From Thiotrichaceae bacterium (lineage in GTDB: Bacteria; Pseudomonadota; Gammaproteobacteria; SZUA-229): a DNA stretch of 5,106 nucleotides. Positions 1 through 4,545 of this stretch are shown here, one piece after another. Numbering within the stretch: position 1 is the stretch's first letter; each line of letters opens with the position of its first letter. A program made the position numbers and the translations under genes. The notes below the pieces were generated by a model that did no database searches, had not been told where the DNA came from, and saw only the letters and a list, made by a program, of their open reading frames with translations. The stretch is taken from positions 87,197-92,302 of the forward strand of contig NVWZ01000005.1 of NCBI GenBank assembly GCA_002746365.1. The letters run 5' to 3'.

Positions 1-15
1 AAAAACGAGACCAAA

Positions 16-897
16 ATGAGAGTTACCTTTTACGGTGTTCGCGGCTCCACTCCCTCACCGGGACCGACCACAGTAAAATACGGTGGCAATACATCGTGCG
101 TTCTAATCGAACTGAACAATGGTCAACGCCTCATACTCGACGCCGGCACCGGTTTGCGCGCACTCGGGCGAACCCTGATGCAGGATAATTCAAGCATTAA
201 CATTATCCTTTCTCATGGGCACTGGGATCACATACAGGGCTACCCTTTTTTCGCCCCCATCTATCAGCCTGATCGACAGATAAATGTATTCACCAGTGAT
301 GAAGGCGGACATAAACTATTATGCTCACTGTTTGACCAAATGGATGGCTTTAATTTTCCGTTAAAAGCGGAAGAGTTACCGTCTAATAGTGAGTGCATAT
401 TCAAAGGTGCTGAGGCCGTGCTATTTGAAAAAAACATACATCTGATAAAAAAACCACTCAATCATCCCGGTGGCGGCAGCGCTTATCGTATAGAGGATGA
501 AGGTGTCAGTTGTGCCTATATAACAGACAATGAACTTGATCCGCCTTATGCCGTAAACACACGATACGATGAATGGGTCGATTTTTGCTCTGGCGTTGAT
601 GTATTAATTCATGATGCTCAATACACCGAAGCAGACATGCCACACAAACATGGCTGGGGACATTCACTTATCTCACAAGTGAGACAACTGGCTATTGATG
701 CTAACGTCGGTACACTAGTTTTATTCCACCACGATCCTGATCGCACTGATGCAGAGCTGGATGAAATTGAAATTGAAAATGAAAAGTTTTTTAAACAATA
801 TTTTGATAACAACAAAAGTTATTGTGCTGCCGAAGGAATGCAAATTACACTGCAAAAACAAATTGCAGGTGGCAATACCGTAATTGAAGTAAAATAA
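16..897 (+). CDS. MBL-fold metallohydrolase (RNase Z/PhnP-like superfamily)
   Basis: A 293-residue protein of the metallo-beta-lactamase fold, most like the stand-alone hydrolases of the PhnP/ElaC type. The N-terminus MRVTFYGVRGSTPSPGP followed by KYGGNTSC is typical of this family. The metal-binding signature HGHWDH lies at residues 67-72 (H67, H69, D71, H72 as ligands). Further likely ligands are H150 (LNHPGG), D171 (YITDNE) and H239 (LFHHDPDRTD), so a complete two-metal site is present. There is no signal peptide or membrane segment, so it is probably cytoplasmic. The family includes phosphodiesterases and nucleases, but the substrate cannot be deduced here. The ATG at 16 fits the conserved N-terminus; upstream only a weak purine stretch (ACGAGA) precedes it, and the window begins 15 bases earlier, so its promoter is not visible. 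It is followed by a repeat-filled gap, so it is probably not co-transcribed with galE. Confidence 0.9.
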   Translation: MRVTFYGVRGSTPSPGPTTVKYGGNTSCVLIELNNGQRLILDAGTGLRALGRTLMQDNSSINIILSHGHWDHIQGYPFFAPIYQPDRQINVFTSDEGGHKLLCSLFDQMDGFNFPLKAEELPSNSECIFKGAEAVLFEKNIHLIKKPLNHPGGGSAYRIEDEGVSCAYITDNELDPPYAVNTRYDEWVDFCSGVDVLIHDAQYTEADMPHKHGWGHSLISQVRQLAIDANVGTLVLFHHDPDRTDAELDEIEIENEKFFKQYFDNNKSYCAAEGMQITLQKQIAGGNTVIEVK

Positions 898-1202
898 CTG
901 CTAGAATAATCTGCATTAGATTAAATTCGAGCTAACATCCGATGCCAACTTGCGACTCTATGCGGACTGTTGAAAAAAATTAAAAACGTTTTTCCTCCAA
1001 GGACGCAAAGAACGCAAAAAAAGCGCAAAAAAGATATTATGTTTCTGCTCAGTGCGGACGTAGCGCGCACTGAGCCATCACTGATTTTGTTTTTCTTTGC
1101 GTCCTTCGCGTCCTTGGCGGCAAAAAATTGTTTTTTCTGGAAGCCCACTCATGGCCGTTAACAAACAGTTACAGATAACATTAACACTCACACATTAACA
1201 TT
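898..1202. other. Intergenic region with large inverted repeat
   Basis: This gap of about 305 bases separates the MBL hydrolase from galE. A small AT-rich hairpin (TAATCT/AGATTA, 907-923) sits 10 bases after the hydrolase stop but has no T-tract. Most of the rest is the inverted repeat described separately. The last 60 bases before galE are AT-rich, with repeated ACATTAACA units, and show no clear ribosome binding site. No convincing gene is present: the open frames on both strands arise from the low-complexity repeat arms. Confidence 0.7.
989..1127. repeat. Long inverted repeat with nested hairpin
   Basis: The left arm (about 989-1022, containing CCAAGGACGCAAAGAACGC) is the reverse complement of the right arm (about 1091-1126, containing CTTTGCGTCCTTCGCG), with only a few mismatches and one gap over about 35 positions. 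Nested at the centre is a perfect 10-bp stem, GCTCAGTGCG (1047-1056) with CGCACTGAGC (1066-1075), around a 9-base loop. Each arm has an internal near-repeat of a GGACGCAAAG-type unit of about 9 bases. Such CAAGGACGCAAAG-type arms recur between genes of many bacteria, so this is probably a member of a multicopy intergenic repeat family. It could fold into a long hairpin and act as a bidirectional terminator or RNA stabiliser for the upstream gene; that role is inferred. Confidence 0.8.
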
Positions 1203-2183
1203 ATGAAAATACTCGTAGTAGGCGGAGCTGGTTATATCGGCTCACACATGGTCAAACAACTCGCACTCGCCGGTAATGATGTCATCACGCTGGACAACCT
1301 GAGCTATGGTTACAAAGATGCCGTAAAATACGGTGAGTTTATTGAAGGTGATCTGGGTGACGCAAGCATGCTAGATTCAATATTTAAATCGGGTGATATC
1401 GATGCCGTTATGCACTTCGCTGGTTTTATCCAGGTAGGCGAATCCGTTATCAAACCATCGATGTACTATCACAACAATGTCATCAATACACACACCTTAC
1501 TCGATGCCATGTTGCGCCACGACATCAAAAACTTCATTTTCTCTTCGACTGCTGCCATTTTTGGCGAACCGGACTACACCCCGATTGATGAAGCCCATAT
1601 TAAACAACCGATTAATCCTTACGGTCACTCAAAGTTAATGATTGAACAGGTACTGGATGACTATGACAAAGCTTACGGACTACGCTCCACCTGTTTTCGT
1701 TACTTTAACGCGGCGGGTGCCGACCCTGACGGCGAACTGGGCGAACGACACATTCCAGAAACACATTTAATTCCGCTCATCCTACAGGCAGCGTCAGGTC
1801 GTCGTGAAGACATAAAAGTATTTGGTGACGATTACCCGACAGATGATGGTACTTGCGTGCGCGACTACATTCATATCAATGACCTATGCGACGCTCACTC
1901 TTTAGGCTTACAACATATGATTAAACATGATCGCAGTGATCGCTTTAATCTTGGTAACGGCAAAGGCTTTTCCGTCAAGCAGGTTATTGATGTAGCAAAA
2001 CGTGTTTCTAGTAATGATTTTAAAGTGACAACAGAACCACGGCGCGATGGTGACCCCGCTATTCTCGTCGCTGACGCAAGTTTAGCCAACAAGGAATTAA
2101 ACTGGCAGCCTAAGTTTGCTGAGTTAGAAGAAATCGTAAGAACAGCCTGGAACTGGGAAATAGATTATCTTTGTAAGCAGTAA
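1203..2183 (+). CDS. galE: UDP-glucose 4-epimerase
   Basis: A 326-residue short-chain dehydrogenase/reductase of the extended type that interconverts UDP-glucose and UDP-galactose using tightly bound NAD, supplying galactose for surface polysaccharide and linking the Leloir pathway to it. The Rossmann motif GGAGYIGSH is at residues 7-15, the catalytic Thr in SSTAA at 116, and the YxxxK pair at Y140 and K144 (YGHSK). FRYFNAAGADPDGELGE (165-181), RDYIHINDL (220-228), the NLGNGKGFSV segment (249-258) and RRDGDPA (280-286) are the usual sugar-nucleotide-binding segments. Length is close to the 338 residues of E. coli GalE. The position matching E. coli Tyr299 is Leu288, which may widen the substrate pocket. 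The ATG at 1203 places the Rossmann motif correctly, but no Shine-Dalgarno sequence is seen. No sugar genes flank it here, and no strong terminator follows. Confidence 0.96.
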   Translation: MKILVVGGAGYIGSHMVKQLALAGNDVITLDNLSYGYKDAVKYGEFIEGDLGDASMLDSIFKSGDIDAVMHFAGFIQVGESVIKPSMYYHNNVINTHTLLDAMLRHDIKNFIFSSTAAIFGEPDYTPIDEAHIKQPINPYGHSKLMIEQVLDDYDKAYGLRSTCFRYFNAAGADPDGELGERHIPETHLIPLILQAASGRREDIKVFGDDYPTDDGTCVRDYIHINDLCDAHSLGLQHMIKHDRSDRFNLGNGKGFSVKQVIDVAKRVSSNDFKVTTEPRRDGDPAILVADASLANKELNWQPKFAELEEIVRTAWNWEIDYLCKQ

Positions 2184-2423
2184 ATTAAGAGGATGGTTTT
2201 TCAATTAAACGTTTGTTCAAACATGCAATTTCTTATTGTTATTTTGATGACAGAAAGGCCGACATACGACCATTCCTGGCCAATTGCCGAATCCACTTAT
2301 AAAGCACTCACAGTGTATTAATTTATACAGGTTTTGCCAATCTTGATAGCTTTTTTACGTGATTATGATTTCAGTTCTATTTTTACCGAATTGATCCGTT
2401 TTGGTGGCTTATTACCTAAAGAA

Positions 2424-2493
2424 CATGAACCCTGTCTTTTAGGGTAAACCCGAAGGACGAAGCACAAAGATGTGCGGCGTAATTGAACTCTGG
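2424..2493 (+). repeat. Dispersed hairpin-rich repeat, copy A
   Basis: This 70-base segment matches 4219-4291 in the same orientation at 61 of 70 aligned positions, with one 3-base gap; the first 22 bases are identical. It contains two short stems. ACCCT/AGGGT (2429-2433 with 2441-2445) encloses a 7-base loop, and GCACA/TGTGC (2462-2466 with 2471-2475) encloses the tetraloop AAGA. Both stems are intact in both copies while differences lie mostly between them or in the second loop. It is not coding in any convincing frame. The family is not one I can name with confidence. Confidence 0.8.
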
Positions 2494-2552
2494 CTGCAAT
2501 GATGACGAAGGCGCTTCTGTAAACGCCGCATTTGACGTGAACTGATAGCAAG

Positions 2553-2686
2553 CTATTTTGCGCCTGCTTTTTGACTTAACTTTTTTGATTCAACGAATTT
2601 AACAACAGCAACACGGCCTATTTCTTTATGTTCATTTGCAATACCCTCTTGTTCAATATCTCACCTTTTATTGACAAAGTGGACAT
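2553..2686 (-). pseudogene. Possible decayed small gene downstream of fic
   Basis: On the minus strand an ATG at 2686, 63 bases after the fic stop, opens a frame beginning MSTLSIKG that ends after 22 codons. A second frame, offset by one base, is open from 2660 to the TAG at 2553-2555 and reads IEQEGIANEHKEIG followed by RVAVVKFVESKKLSQKAGAK. The latter is rich in Lys, Glu and Ala and looks like genuine protein. Joining the two frames with one frameshift would give a protein of about 43 residues. I do not recognise the family. The placement, same strand and just after fic, would suit a small partner gene that has decayed, but chance cannot be excluded in so short a stretch. Confidence 0.25.
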
Positions 2687-2721
2687 CCCTACTTAGCAGC
2701 TACACGCTTCAGATCACGCAG

Positions 2722-2750
2722 AGGGCATAAGCAATTAATAGAGATGCCCT
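2722..2750 (-). terminator. Weak hairpin at fic 3' end
   Basis: AGGGCAT (2722-2728) and ATGCCCT (2744-2750) form a perfect 7-bp stem with a 15-base loop, touching the fic stop codon. No T-tract follows in the minus direction, so it is at best a weak terminator or a transcript-end stabiliser. Confidence 0.25.
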
Positions 2751-3898
2751 TAAGTCTTCATTTGTTGATTAAAGGCCAGCACGTACTCTTTAAACCAAAA
2801 TAACCGATTGCGTTTTCTTTCTGTTAACTTTTCTAATATTCCGTATTTAACAAAATCACTCACTAGCATAGATGCTGTGTTTGTTTTTAAACCAAGCAAT
2901 TTGGCTACCATACTGATATTAACCACAGGGCTTTGATACAAACACTGCATTAACCTTTGCGCATTTTCTTGCCTGCGGGCAGTAAAATGCGGCAACAATT
3001 CGCGTTCGATTTTTTCTTTTAACGCAATGACATCTTTAAATACCTGTATCGAACTTTCCGCCGTTTCTTTTACCCCGTATAAAAAGAAAATTAACCATTG
3101 CTGCATCTGGTTACTTTCACGCACAGCCATAAGATGATTCACATATTCTGTTTTATTGCGCTCAAAATAATCTGATAAATACAGCGCTGGTTTATGCAAT
3201 AAATTAAAGTCTGCCAGATACAATGCAATCATTAGTCGCCCGAGTCGGCCATTGCCATCAAGAAAGGGATGGATGGTTTCAAATTGATAATGCGCGATGG
3301 CTACCTTAATAAGGTGCGGTATTTGTAGTTCATCATTATGAATAAATTTTTCCAGATCGCTCATTAGTTCGCCAACATCATCTTGATGAGGCGGTATAAA
3401 AACTGCATTTTTAAGGCTGACTCCTATCCAGTTTTGGCTGTTACGAAATTCACCAGGCTGTTTTATCTCACCCCGTACGCCTTGCATAAGCACTTTGTGC
3501 GTATCACGTAATAAGCGATTAGATAATGGAAGCGTTTTTAGCTGGTCAATTGCACCATTAATGGCTTTGACATAATTTTGTACTTCTTCCCAATCATCCT
3601 TTTTTTCTGGCTCAATATCGCTTTCATCTAACAGCGCCTCTTCCATATTGGTACGAGTCCCTTCGATACGGCTCGATTGTGTTGCTTCTTTGGTTATATG
3701 CATGCGTATAAAGTAATCAACATTAGGCACAAGTTGAGAAAAAGCATTGAGCTCGCCTAACACACGATCAGCATCGCTGAGTAATCGCTGCACTTCACCA
3801 TCGGCTATTTCCCAGCCATGATTCACTTTTTTTGGTAAGAAGCTTTTGTATTCGTATTGTTGCTGGTACTTACCAGACTTAAATTCACTAATATCCAT
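2750..3898 (-). CDS. Fic family protein AMP-transferase with C-terminal winged helix
   Basis: A 382-residue Fic protein, predicted to transfer AMP (or another nucleotide) from ATP to a target hydroxyl group in the cytoplasm. The active-site loop HPFLDGNGRLGR (residues 210-221) is intact: H210 is the catalytic base, D214 the Mg ligand, and N216, R218 and R221 bind phosphate. The substrate-positioning flap is around 155-170 (NAVFIPP). The N-terminal helical part carries the inhibitory motif S75xxxE79-G80 (SSRIEG), whose Glu would block ATP gamma-phosphate placement. This makes it a class II, self-inhibited Fic, with the layout of Shewanella oneidensis SoFic and a similar length. Residues about 305-370 form a winged-helix-like domain (NISMVAKLLGLKTNTASMLVSDF, then YGILEKL). 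The target is unknown. No separate antitoxin gene is adjacent. The ATG at 3898 lacks a clear Shine-Dalgarno sequence; a promoter with palindromes lies just upstream. Confidence 0.94.
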   Translation of the reverse strand: MDISEFKSGKYQQQYEYKSFLPKKVNHGWEIADGEVQRLLSDADRVLGELNAFSQLVPNVDYFIRMHITKEATQSSRIEGTRTNMEEALLDESDIEPEKKDDWEEVQNYVKAINGAIDQLKTLPLSNRLLRDTHKVLMQGVRGEIKQPGEFRNSQNWIGVSLKNAVFIPPHQDDVGELMSDLEKFIHNDELQIPHLIKVAIAHYQFETIHPFLDGNGRLGRLMIALYLADFNLLHKPALYLSDYFERNKTEYVNHLMAVRESNQMQQWLIFFLYGVKETAESSIQVFKDVIALKEKIERELLPHFTARRQENAQRLMQCLYQSPVVNISMVAKLLGLKTNTASMLVSDFVKYGILEKLTERKRNRLFWFKEYVLAFNQQMKT

Positions 3899-3922
3899 AA
3901 CTATGTCAAAATATGCCTATGT

Positions 3923-3952
3923 TTTCGATATAACGGGTTTCTTATATCGAAA
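3923..3952. promoter_or_regulatory. Palindrome 1, likely operator over the fic -10 and start
   Basis: TTTCGATATAA (3923-3933) and TTATATCGAAA (3942-3952) are perfect inverted repeats of 11 bp around 8 bases. The site overlaps the predicted fic -10 box and the likely transcription start, which is a classic repressor position. The binding protein is unknown; the Fic C-terminal winged helix is one candidate. Confidence 0.6.
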
Positions 3953-3979
3953 TCTAGTCCTATTTGCCCATTATGTCAA
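3951..3979 (-). promoter_or_regulatory. Predicted sigma-70 promoter of fic
   Basis: On the minus strand, TTGACA (3974-3979, perfect -35) is followed after exactly 17 bases by TAGATT (3951-3956, 4 of 6 matches to the -10 consensus). The predicted start is near 3944, giving a leader of about 45 bases before the ATG at 3898. The second TTGACA (3904-3909) would place its -10 inside the gene and is probably a duplication by-product. Confidence 0.55.
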
Positions 3980-3990
3980 ATACTATGGCA

Positions 3991-4024
3991 GTTTTCGATA
4001 TAAGGGTTTTCTTATGTCGAAAAC
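3991..4024. promoter_or_regulatory. Palindrome 2, likely upstream operator of fic
   Basis: GTTTTCGATATAA (3991-4003) and TTATGTCGAAAAC (4012-4024) pair over 13 positions with one mismatch around an 8-base centre. It repeats palindrome 1 at a 70-bp offset and lies just upstream of the fic -35 box. Paired sites about seven helical turns apart would permit cooperative binding or looping. Confidence 0.55.
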
Positions 4025-4130
4025 TAGGCTGTTTTTAATGAAACCGTTATTATTCCTATAGCTATGCATAGCGACATTGATGCATACAGAAAAATAACCT
4101 CAAGGAAATTTCTTGGCTACTCTGTTACTT

Positions 4131-4164
4131 ATAGAGGTTGCCGCGCTATCGCTCGCAATGACGG
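4131..4164. repeat. Half of a common GCAATGACG-type dispersed repeat
   Basis: AGAGGTTGCCGCGCTATCGC followed by TCGCAATGACGG closely resembles one arm of a repeat found between genes in many bacterial lineages (the TCATTGCGAGC...GGCAATCTC type). In those repeats, two arms usually face each other. Only one arm is seen here, so it appears to be a truncated copy. Recognition is from memory of the motif, not from a search. Confidence 0.5.
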
Positions 4165-4174
4165 TTAATAGTGA

Positions 4175-4197
4175 AAAAATGGTGGCCGAACCTGGAA
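4175..4197 (-). repeat. Duplicated 3' end of tRNA-Phe (att-like direct repeat)
   Basis: These 23 bases are identical to 4350-4372, which covers the last 18 bases of the tRNA-Phe gene (T-stem 3' strand, acceptor 3' strand and CCA) plus the five T's after it. The match extends to another AATTG if three bases are treated as an insertion. The copies are 175 bp apart in direct orientation. A duplicated tRNA 3' end is the usual mark of site-specific integration, but the enclosed segment is far too small for an integrase gene. It could be a collapsed island, a very small non-autonomous insertion or a local duplication. Confidence 0.75.
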
Positions 4198-4219
4198 AAA
4201 TTGTCTGGAACAATTTTTC
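4195..4219. terminator. Perfect AT-rich hairpin beside the tRNA fragment
   Basis: GAAAAATTGT (4195-4204) and ACAATTTTTC (4210-4219) form a perfect 10-bp stem with a 5-base loop. Read in either direction the stem finishes with T5, so it could act as a weak two-way terminator for the transcript leaving tRNA-Phe. The stem is AT-rich, so termination is uncertain. It overlaps the end of the tRNA copy and abuts the start of repeat copy B. Confidence 0.4.
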
Positions 4220-4291
4220 ATGAACCCTGTCTTTTAGGGTGAACCCGTAGGGCGTAGCACAGGGATGTGCGAAGTAATTTAACCAGTCTGG
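4219..4291 (+). repeat. Dispersed hairpin-rich repeat, copy B
   Basis: This is the partner of copy A at 2424-2493. It has the same stems, ACCCT/AGGGT (4224-4228 with 4236-4240) and GCACA/TGTGC (4257-4261 with 4266-4270), the latter with loop GGGA in place of AAGA. Its tail runs into a palindrome, AATTTAACCAG (4276-4286) against CTGGTTCAATT (4288-4298), paired at 10 of 11 positions. Copy B sits wholly between the tRNA-Phe 3' end and its duplicated fragment. Confidence 0.8.
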
Positions 4292-4354
4292 TTCAATTCG
4301 GCACAGACAGCACAACGGTTACAATTTAAACAGCGGTATAAATAAGGGGAAAAA

Positions 4355-4430
4355 TGGTGGCCGAACCTGGAATTGAACCAGGGACACGCGGATTTTCAAT
4401 CCGCTGCTCTACCAACTGAGCTATTCGGCC
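4355..4430 (-). tRNA. tRNA-Phe (anticodon GAA)
   Basis: The 76-base gene on the minus strand folds fully: acceptor GGCCGAA/TTCGGCC, D-arm GCTC/GAGC with AGTTGGTA loop, anticodon stem GCGGA/TCCGC with loop TTGAAAA (anticodon GAA), five-base variable loop GTGTC, T-arm CCTGG/CCAGG with TTCAATT loop, discriminator A, and encoded CCA. It decodes both phenylalanine codons. Five T's follow the CCA directly. It lies 115 bases downstream of mutY on the same strand and has its own likely promoter. Its 3' end is duplicated at 4175-4197. Confidence 0.98.
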
Positions 4431-4479
4431 ATTTCTTGAAGTTTTTCAACACTTGGGTCGGGCGTAACCTGATTGGTCT

Positions 4480-4498
4480 GCCTTCCCGTAAGGAAGGC
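4480..4498. other. Perfect 7-bp hairpin between mutY and tRNA-Phe
   Basis: GCCTTCC (4480-4486) and GGAAGGC (4492-4498) pair perfectly around CGTAA. It could end or stabilise mutY read-through, but no T-tract follows on either strand. It sits across the predicted tRNA transcription start. Confidence 0.4.
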
Positions 4499-4500
4499 GT

Positions 4501-4529
4501 ATTTAATCGACTCGACGCGCCTGAGTCAA
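4501..4529 (-). promoter_or_regulatory. Predicted promoter of tRNA-Phe
   Basis: On the minus strand, TTGACT (4524-4529, 5 of 6 to the -35 consensus) is followed after 17 bases by TTAAAT (4501-4506, 4 of 6 to the -10). The bases after the -10 (ACGCC) are GC-rich, as in discriminators of stable-RNA promoters under stringent control. The start would be near 4494, with a leader of about 64 bases removed during tRNA maturation. The promoter lies just after the mutY stop. Confidence 0.5.
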
Positions 4530-4545
4530 GTTACTTGAGTGCATT

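Larger units (their letters stand above)
2184..2749. other. Intergenic region between convergent galE and fic
   Basis: About 566 bases without a convincing intact gene. It holds a small palindrome GTTTGTTCAAAC (2211-2222), copy A of the 70-base dispersed repeat (2424-2493), a possible decayed coding fragment on the minus strand (2553-2686) and a weak 7-bp hairpin at the fic 3' end (2722-2750). A plus-strand frame, 2223-2447, is open except for one stop at 2319-2321; its peptide is not recognised. The region looks like an accumulation of repeat and gene remnants. Confidence 0.6.
3901..4040. repeat. 70-bp tandem repeat upstream of fic
   Basis: Two units, 3901-3970 and 3971-4040, are in register at exactly 70 bp. 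Matching is strong at the start (TATGTCAAA in both) and over the core: 34 of 40 positions agree between 3921-3960 and 3991-4030. Unit ends have diverged. Each unit carries one TTGACA box (minus strand) and one palindrome of the TTTCGATATAA type. This suggests duplication of a promoter-operator module followed by selection on the palindromes. Confidence 0.8.
4041..4354. other. Repeat-filled gap between fic control region and tRNA-Phe
   Basis: No gene is supported. The stretch contains a perfect 12-bp palindrome GCTATGCATAGC (4061-4072), a dispersed-repeat fragment (4131-4164), a copy of the tRNA-Phe 3' end (4175-4197), a perfect 10-bp hairpin (4195-4219), copy B of the hairpin repeat (4219-4291) and an 11-position palindrome with one mismatch (4276-4298). 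The open frame running backwards through 4100-4315 crosses all of these repeats and is judged spurious. Confidence 0.7.

Noticed and set aside
921..1161. Opposed open frames of 63-75 codons between the MBL gene and galE
   Set aside because: They are translations of the inverted-repeat arms on both strands, with low-complexity Lys/Phe-rich peptides and no ribosome binding site. Such peptides are common spurious annotations of this kind of repeat.
2211..2222. GTTTGTTCAAAC palindrome as a galE terminator
   Set aside because: The stem is only 5 bp with a 2-base loop, AT-rich and without a following T-tract, so it does not meet the usual pattern of an intrinsic terminator.
2223..2447. Plus-strand frame after galE, open apart from one stop at 2319-2321
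   Set aside because: The two short peptides (one with ATG at 2223, one with no ATG and ending in repeat copy A) match no family I recognise and lack a placed ribosome binding site. Copy A supplies the stop, so the second is not a conserved gene end.
2363..2551. Minus-strand 62-codon frame through repeat copy A
   Set aside because: It runs across the dispersed repeat, with a composition unlike a folded protein and no start signal.
3901..4040. CRISPR array
   Set aside because: There are only two units, the repeats are palindromic operator-like elements contiguous in a 70-bp tandem duplication, and there are no unique spacers or cas genes.
3846..4061. Plus-strand 71-codon frame over the fic start and its upstream palindromes
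   Set aside because: It overlaps the well-supported fic gene antisense and translates the tandem repeat. The aromatic-rich peptide is a by-product of AT-rich palindromes.
4100..4315. Minus-strand 71-codon frame downstream of tRNA-Phe
   Set aside because: It is assembled from repeat copy B, the tRNA fragment and a dispersed-repeat arm; no single protein family would span these.
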